Source: Amycolatopsis acidicola
Lineage (GTDB): Bacteria; Actinomycetota; Actinomycetes; Mycobacteriales; Pseudonocardiaceae
Assembly: GCF_007713735.2 (NCBI RefSeq)
Contig: NZ_VMNW02000026.1
Coordinates: 30,083-94,082 of the forward strand
Direction: 5' to 3'
DNA length: 64,000 bases
This document shows positions 1-9,011 of this stretch, in pieces (the first letter of the stretch is position 1; every line of letters begins with the position of its first letter). The notes beneath the pieces were generated by a model, which made no database searches, was not told the origin of the DNA, and saw only the letters and a program-made list of their open reading frames with translations. Made by a program: the position numbers and the translations under genes.

Positions 1-8
1 GAATCGGC

Positions 9-764
9 CTAGTTCTTCTTGCGGCGGAACAGGTTCGTGCCGAGCCAGACCAGCGGGTCGTACTTGCGGTCGGCCACCCGCTCCTTCATCGGGATCAGCG
101 CGTTGTCGGTGATGTGGATGCCCTCCGGGCACACCTCGGTGCAGCATTTGGTGATGTTGCAGTAGCCGAGGCCGTGCTCGTCCTGTGCGGCGTCACGCCG
201 GTCGGCCACGTCGAGCGGGTGCATCTCCAGTTCCGCGATGCGCATCAGATACCGCGGGCCGGCGAAGTTCGCCTTGTTCTCCTCGTGATCGCGCACCACG
301 TGACAGGTGTTCTGGCACAGGAAGCATTCGATGCACTTGCGGAACTCCTGCGAGCGTTCCACGTCGACCTGCTGCATCCGGTAGTCGCCCGGCTTCAGGT
401 CCGCGGGCGGCGTGAACGACGGGATCTCGCGCGCCTTCGTGTAGTTGAAGGACACGTCGGTCACCAGGTCGCGGATCACCGGGAACGTGCGCATCGGGGT
501 GACGGTGATGACCTCGGCCTCGTCGAAGACCGACATCCGGGTCATGCACAGCAGCCGCGGTTTGCCGTTCACCTCCGCCGAACACGACCCGCATTTGCCC
601 GCCTTGCAGTTCCAGCGCACGGCCAGATCGGAGGCCTGGGTGGCCTGCAGCCGGTGGATGATGTCGAGCACCACCTCGCCCTCGTTCACCTCCACGGTGA
701 AGTCCTGCAGCTCGCCGCCCGTGTCGTCACCACGCCAGACGCGGAAGTTCGCCTTGTAGGTCAT
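9..764 (-). CDS. sdhB: Succinate dehydrogenase / fumarate reductase iron-sulfur subunit (Sdh1 type)
   Basis: This subunit passes electrons from the flavoprotein to the membrane quinone site through three Fe-S clusters. The 251-residue protein carries the [2Fe-2S] cysteines in CKAGKCGSC with a further Cys after about 12 residues. A second set is CIECFLCQNTC and a third is CNITKCCTEVC near the C-terminus. I chose the ATG that begins MTYKANF because it overlaps the stop of the upstream flavoprotein gene by four bases (ATGA); the reading frame stays open further upstream but only as antisense of that gene. It is the last gene of the leftward operon. The length and cysteine spacing match the mycobacterial Sdh1 Fe-S protein (Rv0247c family) rather than the Sdh2 type. 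Confidence 0.95.
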   Translation of the reverse strand: MTYKANFRVWRGDDTGGELQDFTVEVNEGEVVLDIIHRLQATQASDLAVRWNCKAGKCGSCSAEVNGKPRLLCMTRMSVFDEAEVITVTPMRTFPVIRDLVTDVSFNYTKAREIPSFTPPADLKPGDYRMQQVDVERSQEFRKCIECFLCQNTCHVVRDHEENKANFAGPRYLMRIAELEMHPLDVADRRDAAQDEHGLGYCNITKCCTEVCPEGIHITDNALIPMKERVADRKYDPLVWLGTNLFRRKKN

Positions 765-2674
765 GCCTTCCTCCGCGGGTGCTCGACCAGCTCGTCGTCG
801 GTGTAGTACTTCTCCAGCTCGGCGATCTCGAACAGCTCCAGGAGATCGCCCCGCATCGGCTCCTGGTCCTTGATCGTGACGGTCACCCCCGGCGCCAGCG
901 GGTCCTCGCTCGACGACGCGCACACCAGCAGTTTGTTGCGCCACTGGGCATCCATCTTCGGATGGTCGTCGCGGGTGTGCCCGCCGCGGCTTTCCGTGCG
1001 CAGCAAGGCGGCGCGCGCCACGCATTCGCTGACCACCAGCATGTTGCGCAGATCGAGCGCGAGGTGCCAGCCAGGGTTGAACTGCCGGTGCCCTTCCACC
1101 GTGACGTTGCGGATGCGCTGCTTGATCTCTTCGAGCTTGGTCAGCGCCTGCTCGATCTCCTCGGCCTTGCGGATGATCCCGACGAGATCGTTCATCGACT
1201 GCTGCAGCTCACCGTGCAGGGTGTACGGGTTCTCCTCGATCCCCTCCGCCGGCGGGTCGAACGGCACCAGCGCCACCTTGGCCGCTTCGTCCACATCGGA
1301 CTGGGCGATCGCGGGGCGCTCCTTCAGACCCTCCACATAGGACGCCGCGCCGAGCCCGGCACGTCGGCCGAACACCAGCAGGTCCGACAGCGAGTTCCCG
1401 CCGAGGCGGTTCGAGCCGTGCATCCCGCCGGAGCACTCGCCCGCCGCGAACAGCCCTGGCACCGTGGAGGACGCCGTGTCCGGGTCCACCTCGATCCCGC
1501 CCATGACGTAGTGGCAGGTGGGCCCGACCTCCATCGGCTCGGCGGTGATGTCGACGTCGGCCAGTTCCTTGAACTGGTGGTACATCGAGGGCAGCCGCCG
1601 CTGGATCTCCTCCGCGGTCAGCCTGCTGGCGATGTCGAGGAACACCCCGCCGTGCGGGGAACCGCGCCCCTCTTTGACCTCCGAGTTGATCGCCCGCGCC
1701 ACCTCGTCGCGCGGCAGCAGATCCGGCGTGCGCCGGTTGTTGTCCGCGTCGGCGTACCAGCGATCGGCCTCTTCCTCGCTTTCCGCGTACTGGCCTTTGA
1801 ACACGTCCGGCACGTAGCCGAACATGAACCGGTCTCCCTCGGAGTTCTTCAGCACCCCGCCGTCGCCGCGGACGCCTTCGGTGACCAGGATTCCCTTGAC
1901 GCTCGGCGGCCAGACCATCCCGGTGGGGTGGAACTGGACGAACTCCATGTTGATCAGCGTCGCCCCCGCGCGCAGTGCCAGCGCGTGCCCGTCACCGGTG
2001 TACTCCCAGGAGTTCGAGGTGACCTTGAACGACTTGCCGATGCCGCCGGTGGCCAGCACCACCGCCGGCGCCTCGAACAGCACGAACCGGCCGCTCTCCC
2101 GCCAGTACCCGAAGGCGCCTGCGATGCGGCCGTTGTCCTTGAGCAGCTCGGTGACCGTGCACTCGGCGAAGACCTTCACCCGCGCCTCGTAGTCGCCGTA
2201 CTTCTCCTTGTCCTCCTGCTGCAGCGAAACGATCTTCTGCTGCATGGTGCGGATCAGCTCGAGCCCGGTGCGGTCACCGACGTGCGCGAGCCGCGGGTAC
2301 GTGTGCCCGCCGAAGTTGCGCTGGCTGATCCGCCCGTCCTTGGTGCGATCGAACAACGCGCCGTAGGTCTCCAGCTCCCAGACCCGGTCCGGGGCCTCCT
2401 TGGCGTGCAGTTCGGCCATCCGCCAGTTGTTCAGGAACTTGCCGCCGCGCATCGTGTCGCGGTAGTGCACCTGCCAGTTGTCGTTGGAGTTGGCGTTGCC
2501 CATCGACGCCGCGCAGCCACCTTCGGCCATCACGGTGTGCGCCTTGCCGAACAGGGATTTGCAGACCACCGCGACGGACAGCCCGCGTTGCCTTGCTTCG
2601 ATGACGGCCCGCAGACCGGCGCCGCCGGCGCCGATCACCACCACGTCGTAGCTGAGCCGTTCGACCTCTGTCAT
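761..2674 (-). CDS. sdhA: Succinate dehydrogenase / fumarate reductase flavoprotein subunit
   Basis: This is the catalytic FAD subunit that oxidises succinate to fumarate. The 637-residue protein opens with a Rossmann dinucleotide fold (GAGGAG at residues 15-20). It carries the HTVMAEGG segment typical of the FAD-attachment region, the catalytic-arginine region GVRGDGG, and the His-containing HYVMGGI segment, followed by the C-terminal capping and helical domain. It lies between the membrane subunit, 25 bp upstream, and the Fe-S gene, which it overlaps by four bases, so the three are translated from one leftward message. The length agrees with the mycobacterial Sdh1 flavoprotein. I see no missing motif. 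Confidence 0.96.
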   Translation of the reverse strand: MTEVERLSYDVVVIGAGGAGLRAVIEARQRGLSVAVVCKSLFGKAHTVMAEGGCAASMGNANSNDNWQVHYRDTMRGGKFLNNWRMAELHAKEAPDRVWELETYGALFDRTKDGRISQRNFGGHTYPRLAHVGDRTGLELIRTMQQKIVSLQQEDKEKYGDYEARVKVFAECTVTELLKDNGRIAGAFGYWRESGRFVLFEAPAVVLATGGIGKSFKVTSNSWEYTGDGHALALRAGATLINMEFVQFHPTGMVWPPSVKGILVTEGVRGDGGVLKNSEGDRFMFGYVPDVFKGQYAESEEEADRWYADADNNRRTPDLLPRDEVARAINSEVKEGRGSPHGGVFLDIASRLTAEEIQRRLPSMYHQFKELADVDITAEPMEVGPTCHYVMGGIEVDPDTASSTVPGLFAAGECSGGMHGSNRLGGNSLSDLLVFGRRAGLGAASYVEGLKERPAIAQSDVDEAAKVALVPFDPPAEGIEENPYTLHGELQQSMNDLVGIIRKAEEIEQALTKLEEIKQRIRNVTVEGHRQFNPGWHLALDLRNMLVVSECVARAALLRTESRGGHTRDDHPKMDAQWRNKLLVCASSSEDPLAPGVTVTIKDQEPMRGDLLELFEIAELEKYYTDDELVEHPRRKA

Positions 2675-2699
2675 AAACGATGCACCTTTGACTTCGTTG

Positions 2700-3518
2700 T
2701 CAGTTCACGAACCGCGGATCGGCGAACACGCCGCTGGACACGAGCATCACGTAGAGGTCGGTGAGGACCAGCGTGCCCAGTGTCGTCCACGCGAGCTGCA
2801 TGTGCCGGGTGTTGAGCTTGCTCACCTGGGTCCAGACCCAGTACCGCGCCGGATGTTTGGAGAAGTGCTTCAGCCTGCCGCCGGTGATGTGCCGGCACGA
2901 GTGGCAGGAAAGGGTGTACGCCCACAGCAGCACCACGTTGGCGACGATGATGATGTTGCCGAGCCCGAAGCCGAACCCGCCGGTCTTCCCGTGGAACGCG
3001 ACGACGGCGTCGTAGGTGTTGAGCACCGAGACGATCATCGCCACGTAGAAGAAGTAACGGTGCACGTTCTGCACGATCAGCGGCAGCCGCGTCTCGCCGG
3101 TGTACTTCGCGTGCGGTTCCGCCACCGCGCACGCCGGCGGGGAGAACCACACCGACCGGTAGTAGGCCTTGCGGTAGTAGTAGCAGGTCAGCCGGAACCC
3201 GAGCAGGAACGGCAGGACCAGCACGCCGAGCGGGAGCCAGGCCGGGAAGTCCCCGAACCACTGCCCGAGGTGGCTCGAACCCGGCGCGCACGACGTCGAG
3301 ACGCAGGGCGAATAGAACGGCGTCAGGTAGTGGTACTCGGGCACCCAGTACGCCGTGCGGACGAACGCCCTGATCGTCGCGTAGATGACGAAGGTGGCCA
3401 GGCCCAGCGTGGTGAGCAGCGGTGACAGCCACCAGCGGTCCGTGCGCAGGGTGCGCTCGGCGATCCGGGCCCGGCCCCCTCGTACGGCGGGGCCGGCGCT
3501 TCGCGTCGGCGCGCTCAC
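2700..3518 (-). CDS. sdhC: Succinate dehydrogenase membrane anchor subunit
   Basis: This is a 272-residue polytopic membrane protein with about five hydrophobic segments. They include one beginning LSPLLTTLGLATFVIYATI and a His/Cys-rich loop (AYTLSCHSCRH) that could bind heme or support the quinone site. It resembles the single-polypeptide anchor of mycobacterial Sdh1 (Rv0249c family) rather than separate SdhC and SdhD. I chose the GTG start VSAPTRSA because it overlaps the stop of the upstream small gene by three bases (GTGA). The long open frame further upstream is antisense-like Arg-rich sequence in the wrong frame over that small gene. It precedes sdhA by 25 bp. Confidence 0.9.
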   Translation of the reverse strand: MSAPTRSAGPAVRGGRARIAERTLRTDRWWLSPLLTTLGLATFVIYATIRAFVRTAYWVPEYHYLTPFYSPCVSTSCAPGSSHLGQWFGDFPAWLPLGVLVLPFLLGFRLTCYYYRKAYYRSVWFSPPACAVAEPHAKYTGETRLPLIVQNVHRYFFYVAMIVSVLNTYDAVVAFHGKTGGFGFGLGNIIIVANVVLLWAYTLSCHSCRHITGGRLKHFSKHPARYWVWTQVSKLNTRHMQLAWTTLGTLVLTDLYVMLVSSGVFADPRFVN

Positions 3519-3802
3519 TTGTGATCGGGGTGGTAGCCGCCGACGCCCTCGTCGTCCGCGCCGTGCCACAGCGCGGGGTCGTACGGGTCGTCGGGGATCT
3601 TCACGACCTGCGAGCGGTCGACCGGTTTCGGCTGGGCCGGGATCGGGCTGTCGAGGTCGGCCGCGTCGATGTCGAGCCGGTCCACGTCGTTGACGAGCCG
3701 CCGCACGGCCGAGGCGTCGCCGTAGCGCGAGCGCAGCGCGCCTACGCACTGTCGCAACTGCCCGATCGTCCGGCGCAGCTCCGTGAGTTCTGTGGTGGAC
3801 AT
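3515..3802 (-). CDS. Small conserved protein leading the sdh operon (Rv0250c-like position)
   Basis: This 95-residue soluble protein is rich in charged residues (MSTTELTELRRTIGQLRQCV... ending GGYHPDHK). I recognise no catalytic motif. It leads the leftward sdh operon and its stop overlaps the GTG of the membrane subunit, so translation of the two is likely coupled. The ATG has a good ribosome binding site (GGGAGG about 4 bases upstream on the minus strand). A protein of similar size (Rv0250c) sits at the same place before Sdh1 in Mycobacterium, which suggests orthology by position. A role as an assembly or regulatory factor for the complex is inference only. Confidence 0.8.
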   Translation of the reverse strand: MSTTELTELRRTIGQLRQCVGALRSRYGDASAVRRLVNDVDRLDIDAADLDSPIPAQPKPVDRSQVVKIPDDPYDPALWHGADDEGVGGYHPDHK

Positions 3803-3866
3803 GCATCCTCCCGGATCAGTTCGGCGGCGGAGCCGTCAGCTAGCGACTCTGCCGTTCTGCTTTCAA

Positions 3867-3882
3867 TGTGACAAGTAGCACA
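3867..3882. promoter_or_regulatory. CRP/GlxR-type site upstream of the sdh operon
   Basis: The sequence TGTGA-N6-GCACA matches the CRP-family consensus TGTGA-N6-TCACA in nine of ten positions. It lies 65 bp upstream of the first gene of the leftward sdh operon and about 160 bp before edd. CRP-family control of succinate dehydrogenase by GlxR is known in Corynebacterium; its use here is inference from the motif and position. Confidence 0.5.
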
Positions 3883-3935
3883 CAGCAGGTAGTTTGCGTG
3901 ATCGGCGTCACCTTAAACGATCTTCTTAATCGATT

Positions 3936-3963
3936 TTGATCCGGGGATGAGACGAACTACTGT
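3936..3963 (+). promoter_or_regulatory. Possible sigma-70-like promoter for edd-eda
   Basis: TTGATC and TACTGT are spaced by 16 bp, about 75 bp upstream of the edd GTG, in the only AT-richer stretch of this divergent gap. The match is acceptable but not strong, so the call is tentative. Confidence 0.3.
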
Positions 3964-4039
3964 GGGCACAGTCACGACCTAGCGACGCCAGCGCTGCCGT
4001 TGCGGACCACCACACTCTCCGTGATCTGAGGCGGTATCA

Positions 4040-5902
4040 GTGCAGGAAGTCCCCATCCATCCGATCGTCGAAGAAGTCACCCAGCGCATTGCCGAGCGCA
4101 GTGCGGCCACCCGCGCCGGATATCTGGAGCGGATGGCGGCCGCGCGTTCCGAAGGACCGGTGCGCGCCGGCCTGGCGTGCAGCAACCTCGCCCACGGGTT
4201 CGCCGCGTGTGGCGGCAGCGACCGGCTCGCCGTCCGCGGGCTGCGCAAGCCAGGGGTCGCGATCATCTCGGCGTACAACGACCTGCTCTCCGCGCACCAG
4301 CCGCTGCGGGAATACCCGGAGTGGATCAAGACGGCGGCCCGCGAGGCGGGTGGAGTGGCGCAGTTCGCCGGGGGCGTGCCCGCGATGTGCGACGGGATCA
4401 CCCAGGGCCGGGCGGGAATGGAACTGTCCCTGTTCAGCCGTGAGGTCATCGCGATGGCGACGGGGATAGCGCTTTCCCACGAGATGTTCGACGGGGCGCT
4501 GCTGCTCGGCGTGTGCGACAAGATCGTGCCGGGGTTGTTGATCGGTGCCCTGTCCTTCGGCCACCTGCCGGCGATCCTGGTGCCGGCGGGGCCGATGGCT
4601 TCGGGCCTGCCGAACAAGGAAAAGGCCCGCGTGCGACAGCTGTTCGCGGAGGGCAAGGCGACGCGGGAGGACCTGCTGGAGGCCGAGTCGGCGTCGTACC
4701 ACTCGGCCGGTACCTGCACGTTCTACGGCACGGCGAACTCGAACCAGCTCGTCGTCGAGGTGATGGGCCTGCACCTGCCGGGCGCGAGCTTCGTCCAGCC
4801 GGGTACGCCGCTGCGCCGCGCGCTCACCGAAGAAGCCGGGCGCCGGATCGTGGCGCTTTCGCGGGACGACGAGTACACGCCGCTGGCGGAGGTGATCAGC
4901 GAGCGGTCCGTGGTGAACGCGGTGGTTTCGCTGCTGGCCACCGGCGGGTCGACGAACCACACGATGCACCTGGTCGCGGTCGCCGCGGCCGCGGGGATCC
5001 AACTCACCTGGGACGATTTCGCGGATCTTTCGTCGGTCGTGCCGCTGCTGGCGAACGTGTACCCCAACGGCAGCGCGGACATCAACCACTTCCACGCGGC
5101 GGGTGGCGTCCAGTTCCTGATCGGCACGCTGCTCGACGCCGGGCTGCTGCACGAGGACGTGCGCACGGTCGCCGGTGACGGGCTCTCGCGCTACCGCAGC
5201 GAGCCGGTGTTCGACGGGGATCGCTTGGTGTGGCGGGAAGTTCCGGCCCGCAGCCTCGACGAAGCCGTGTTGCGGCCTGTTTCCCACCCGTTCGCGCCGG
5301 ACGGTGGCTTGCGGATGGTGAGCGGCAACCTCGGGCGCGCGGTGACGAAGGTGTCCGCCGTGGCCGCGGAGCACCGCGTGGTGCGGGCTCCGGCGCGGGT
5401 TTTCGGTACGCAGCAAGAGTTCGACGAGGCTTTCCGGGCGGGTGAGCTGGACCGGGACGTGGTCGTGGTGATCCGCGGTCAGGGGCCGGGCGCGAACGGG
5501 ATGCCGGAGCTGCACGGCCTCACCCCCGCGCTCGGCGCGCTGATGGACCGCGGGCACCAGGTCGCGCTGGTGACGGACGGGCGGATGTCGGGGGCTTCGG
5601 GCAAGGTGCCGTCCGCCATCCAAGTGACTCCGGAGGCTGCCGCCGGTGGCCCGCTGGCACGGATCGCCGACGGCGACGAGATAGTGCTGGACGCGAACGC
5701 CGGCACGTTGGAGGTGCTGGTCGGCGAAGCGGAGCTCGACGCGCGGCCGGTGTGGGACGCGGCGCCCGACGAGGCCTCGTGGGTCGGCACCGGACGCGAG
5801 TTGTTCACCGCGCTGCGCCGCGCGATCGGCCCGGCCGACCAGGGCGCGAGCGTGTTCGGCCCGGTCACCCCGGGGCACTTCGGCGCCCCCGCACGAGTTT
5901 GA
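4040..5902 (+). CDS. edd: 6-phosphogluconate dehydratase (Entner-Doudoroff)
   Basis: The enzyme dehydrates 6-phosphogluconate to KDPG, the first committed step of the Entner-Doudoroff pathway. The 620-residue length is normal for Edd. It belongs to the IlvD/Edd family of [4Fe-4S] dehydratases: conserved cysteines are visible in AMCDGITQG, GVCDKIVPG and SAGTCTFYG, and the Edd-type segment GPMASGLPNKEKARVRQ separates it from dihydroxyacid dehydratase. The GTG start is preceded by GAGGCGG. It is followed after 12 bp by eda, so the two genes form a dedicated operon. The gene pair faces away from the sdh operon. Confidence 0.95.
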   Translation: MQEVPIHPIVEEVTQRIAERSAATRAGYLERMAAARSEGPVRAGLACSNLAHGFAACGGSDRLAVRGLRKPGVAIISAYNDLLSAHQPLREYPEWIKTAAREAGGVAQFAGGVPAMCDGITQGRAGMELSLFSREVIAMATGIALSHEMFDGALLLGVCDKIVPGLLIGALSFGHLPAILVPAGPMASGLPNKEKARVRQLFAEGKATREDLLEAESASYHSAGTCTFYGTANSNQLVVEVMGLHLPGASFVQPGTPLRRALTEEAGRRIVALSRDDEYTPLAEVISERSVVNAVVSLLATGGSTNHTMHLVAVAAAAGIQLTWDDFADLSSVVPLLANVYPNGSADINHFHAAGGVQFLIGTLLDAGLLHEDVRTVAGDGLSRYRSEPVFDGDRLVWREVPARSLDEAVLRPVSHPFAPDGGLRMVSGNLGRAVTKVSAVAAEHRVVRAPARVFGTQQEFDEAFRAGELDRDVVVVIRGQGPGANGMPELHGLTPALGALMDRGHQVALVTDGRMSGASGKVPSAIQVTPEAAAGGPLARIADGDEIVLDANAGTLEVLVGEAELDARPVWDAAPDEASWVGTGRELFTALRRAIGPADQGASVFGPVTPGHFGAPARV

Positions 5903-5914
5903 GGAGAGTTTTTC

Positions 5915-6532
5915 GTGAGTAACGAGTTGCTGGAGCTTTCGCCGGTGATGCCGGTCGTGGTCGTTGACGACGTCGCGGACGCCGTGCCGGTGGCGGAAGC
6001 GTTGGTGGCGGGCGGAATCCGGGTGATCGAACTGACGCTGCGGACGCCGGTGGCGCTCGCGGCGATCGAGGCTGTGGCGGCGCAGGTGCCGGAGATCGTG
6101 ATCGGCGCGGGCACGGTGACCACCCCGGACGAGGCGAAGCAGGCCGCCGACGCGGGCGCGAAGTTCTTCGTGACGCCCGGGTGCACGGACAGGTTGCTGG
6201 AGGCACTGTTCGCCTCCGGGCTGCCGTTTTTGCCCGGGGCGGCGTCGGTCTCCGAGGCGATGCGCTTGGCCGAGCACGGGGTCACGGCGATGAAGTTCTT
6301 CCCCGCCGAGGCGAGTGGCGGTGTCGCGTACCTGAAGGCGATCGCCGGGCCTTTGCCCGGTTTGCGCTTCTGCCCCACCGGCGGCGTGACGATCAAGAAC
6401 GCGCCGGAGTATTTGGCACTGTCCACAGTGGGCTGTGTGGGAGGCACCTGGCTGACGCCGAGGGATGCCGTGGCGGCCAAGGACTTCGGGCGGATCACCG
6501 AACTGGCACGGGAGGCTGCCGCCTTGCGGTGA
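5915..6532 (+). CDS. eda: KDPG aldolase
   Basis: This class I aldolase splits 2-keto-3-deoxy-6-phosphogluconate into pyruvate and glyceraldehyde 3-phosphate. The 205-residue protein has the TIM-barrel signatures RVIELTLRT (catalytic Glu39), IGAGTVTT, FFVTPG, and the Schiff-base lysine in MKFFPAE (Lys127). GGTWLTP closes the phosphate site. The GTG start is preceded by GAGGAGAG. It completes the Entner-Doudoroff pair with edd, 12 bp upstream. The 3' end leads directly into a long GC-rich repeat region with no obvious terminator hairpin. Confidence 0.95.
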   Translation: MSNELLELSPVMPVVVVDDVADAVPVAEALVAGGIRVIELTLRTPVALAAIEAVAAQVPEIVIGAGTVTTPDEAKQAADAGAKFFVTPGCTDRLLEALFASGLPFLPGAASVSEAMRLAEHGVTAMKFFPAEASGGVAYLKAIAGPLPGLRFCPTGGVTIKNAPEYLALSTVGCVGGTWLTPRDAVAAKDFGRITELAREAAALR

Positions 6533-7207
6533 GGTTGTGAGGGCAGTTCCGGCGGCAACGGGGCGCGGCGGTGGGGCGGGGCAGGCGCGGCGGCTGCTGC
6601 GGCGGTGGCGCGGCGGCTGCTGCGGCGGTGGCGCGGCGGCTGCTGCGGCGGTGGCGCGGCGGTGGGGTTTCGGCGGCGGGGCTCCCGCGGCCCGGCGGGA
6701 CCGGCGCGGCAACGGGGCGCGGCTGCGGCGATGAGGCGGCACGCGCGCAGCCGCTACGGCGGCGAGGCTCCCGCGGCCCGGCGGGACCGGCGCGGCAACG
6801 GGGCGCGGCTGCGGCAGAGAGGCCGCGCGGCAGCGGGGCATGGTGGTCGAGCTGTGGTGGTGAGGCGGCGGGGCACGGCGATGGTGCTGCGGCTGATGCT
6901 GCGAGGCGGCAGTAGGGGCTGGTCGGCGCGAGGCGATGGATGGGGCCCGTGGCGGTGAGGCAACGGCGGAGGCGCGCGGGTGACGCGGCGGCGATGGTGG
7001 TGGTGGTGGGCTGCGGGTCGTGGGGCAACGGATGTGGGCTGCGGTGAAGGCGCTGCGTTAGTGAGGCGGCAGCGAGCCTGCGGGCGCAGGGGTTGCGGTG
7101 GTGGTCGATGGGTGGCTTCATCGAGCGCGGGCCCCATGAACACCAGCTGGCCACACGCGAAGAACTGAACCCGGCGTTGGCGTGGCGGCGGCACTAATCT
7201 GTGCGCC
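6533..7207. repeat. GC-rich low-complexity intergenic region with tandem and direct repeats
   Basis: This 675-bp gap between eda and the next rightward gene has no gene I can support. It contains three tandem copies of a 23-bp unit (core CTGCTGCGGCGGTGGCGCGG, about 6585-6663). A 50-bp direct repeat occurs at 6680-6729 and 6766-6815, identical over its length, and many further GCGGC-type motifs follow. Open frames cross it in several phases, but the 23-bp period would shift frame and none shows actinobacterial codon pattern or a recognisable protein. It is probably expanded noncoding sequence or a decayed locus. A TAATCT hexamer at about 7195-7200 may be the -10 box of the following gene. Confidence 0.7.
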
Positions 7208-8650
7208 GTGAGCTGGGACTGGTTCACGGATCCGGATTACTGGGCGTCACGGCTGGCGTTCCAGAGAGTGCTCGCTGCGCTCTACCTCATCGCCTTTCTC
7301 GTGGCGGTGAACCAGTTCCGGGCGTTGATCGGCACGAATGGGCTGCTGCCCGTGCCGCGGTTCGTGCGGCGGGTGCCCTTCCGGCGGGCGCCCAGCGTCT
7401 TCCAGTTCCACTACTCGGATCGCTTCTTCGCCGCAGTCGCGTGGACCGGGGCGGTGATCTCGGCCGCGCTGGTGCTCGGACTGTGCGATTCGGTGCCCGT
7501 CTGGGCCTCGATACTGGTGTGGGCGGCGCCGTGGGTGCTGTACCAGTCGATCGTCAACGTCGGGCAGATCTGGTACTCGTTCGGCTGGGAATCCTTGTTG
7601 CTGGAAACGGGTTTCCTCGCGATTTTCCTCGGCCCAGCAGATACCGCGCCGCCGGTGCCGGTGCTGTGGCTGCTGCTGTGGGTGCTGTTCCGGGTGGAGT
7701 TCGGCGCCGGGATGATCAAGATGCGGGGAGCCCCGTGCTGGCGCGACCTGACCTGCCTGTACTACCACCACGAAACCCAGCCCATGCCCGGCCCGCTGAG
7801 CTGGTACTTCCACCATCTGCCCAAACCGCTGCACAGGCTGGAGGCATTGGCCAGCCACGCGACCCAGCTGGTGGTGCCGTTCGCGCTGTTCGCCCCGCAG
7901 CCCGCCGCAGGCATCGCCGCATTGCTCATACTCGTCACGCAGGCATGGCTCGTCGCCAGCGGCAACTTTTCCTGGCTCAACCTCCTCACCATGACTCTCG
8001 CACTGTCCGCTTTGGACAGTCATTTGCTCCCGTTTTCCGCTCCCACGCTGGCGGAACCGCCGTTGTGGGACCGGGTGCTGATCCTCGTCGTGACCGCGCT
8101 GCTGCTCGTGCTGAGCTACCGGCCCGCGCGGAACCTGTTCTCGGGCAAGCAACTCATGAACTACAGCTTCGACCGGCTGCACCTGGTGAACACCTACGGC
8201 GCGTTCGGCACCGTGACCCAGATCCGGCACGAGGTGGTGATCGAAGCCACCGACGAACCGGAGCTCGGGCCGGACACGGTGTGGCGCGAGTACGAGTTCA
8301 AAGGCAAACCGGGCGATCCGCGACGGCGGCCACGGCAGATCGCGCCGTACCACCTGCGGCTGGACTGGATGATGTGGTTCGCCTCGCTGTCCTCCAGCTA
8401 CGCCGACGCCTGGCTGGAGCCCCTCGCGGAGAAGCTGCTCGCCGCCGACCCGGAAACCCTCAAACTCCTGCGGCACGACCCCTTCGAGGGCCGGCCGCCG
8501 ACTTTCCTGCGGGCACGGCTCTTCCGCTACCGGTTCACGACTCCCGCCGAACGCCGCGCCACCGGCGAGTGGTGGGTGCGCACGCCACGCGGCCCGGCCT
8601 TGCGCGCGGGACGACTCGGCCCGGACGGCGCCGCCGTCGCCGCCGAGTGA
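7208..8650 (+). CDS. Lipase maturation factor (LMF1) family membrane protein
   Basis: This 480-residue protein resembles the vertebrate LMF1 family. Recognisable blocks are WYSFGWESLLLETGFL, the Cys-containing block following MIKMRGAPCWRDLTCL, FNSFDR-like NYSFDRLHLVNTYGAFG and the soluble C-terminal part beginning EVVIEATDEPE. By eye there are about seven or eight membrane segments in the first 320 residues and a cytosolic or exported C-terminal domain. LMF1 helps lipases fold in eukaryotes; the bacterial role is not established. No lipase gene is adjacent. The GTG start lies 7 bp after a TAATCT hexamer and has no Shine-Dalgarno sequence, so a leaderless message is likely. GC-rich repeat DNA lies on both sides. 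Confidence 0.85.
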   Translation: MSWDWFTDPDYWASRLAFQRVLAALYLIAFLVAVNQFRALIGTNGLLPVPRFVRRVPFRRAPSVFQFHYSDRFFAAVAWTGAVISAALVLGLCDSVPVWASILVWAAPWVLYQSIVNVGQIWYSFGWESLLLETGFLAIFLGPADTAPPVPVLWLLLWVLFRVEFGAGMIKMRGAPCWRDLTCLYYHHETQPMPGPLSWYFHHLPKPLHRLEALASHATQLVVPFALFAPQPAAGIAALLILVTQAWLVASGNFSWLNLLTMTLALSALDSHLLPFSAPTLAEPPLWDRVLILVVTALLLVLSYRPARNLFSGKQLMNYSFDRLHLVNTYGAFGTVTQIRHEVVIEATDEPELGPDTVWREYEFKGKPGDPRRRPRQIAPYHLRLDWMMWFASLSSSYADAWLEPLAEKLLAADPETLKLLRHDPFEGRPPTFLRARLFRYRFTTPAERRATGEWWVRTPRGPALRAGRLGPDGAAVAAE

Positions 8651-9011
8651 AGCGGAGCGGGGACACGCTGCGGCGGAATCGCACGACGGAACGACGGAAC
8701 TGCGCGACCGTGCTGCCTCGCGACCGCGCCCCGAGGCAGCACAATCGCGCGGCACGGCGGCACGGCGGCACAACCTCTTGGCAGTGCGGCGAGGCGACAT
8801 GGCAGCGGGGCGGTATGACGGCATGACGCCACCAGAGGGTGGCCGCGTGACGGCGCGGTCACGTAGCAACGGGGGCGGCATGGCAGCGCATTGCAGGGCA
8901 CGGCAGCGCGGCGGCACGAAGGCATGGCGGCGCGTGGCGCCACAACAGCGTGGCGGCCTGAGGATGGATGTGCCGTGTCAGTAATCTCGGATCAGTGATC
9001 CGGTGGGCGGG
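8651..9011. other. Convergent gap of GC-rich low-complexity DNA
   Basis: The 361 bp between the LMF-like gene and recX, which point toward each other, hold no gene I can support. The sequence is a mosaic of short iterated motifs such as CGGCACGGCGGCACGGCGGC and repeated ATGGCAGCG-like words. It resembles in style, but not in exact unit, the region on the other side of the LMF gene. No clear terminator hairpin with a T-tract is visible. Confidence 0.55.

Noticed and set aside
779..2764. 661-residue plus-strand frame over sdhA
   Set aside because: Antisense of a conserved enzyme; composition is rich in Arg, His and Val without known domains.
4037..6841. Long minus-strand frame over edd-eda
   Set aside because: It is Arg/His/Pro-rich antisense of well-identified genes, with no start signal or family match.
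6571..7154. Small Arg/Gly- or Pro/Ala-rich proteins in the GC repeat region
   Set aside because: The tandem unit of 23 bp shifts frame, no ribosome sites fit, and no family is recognised.
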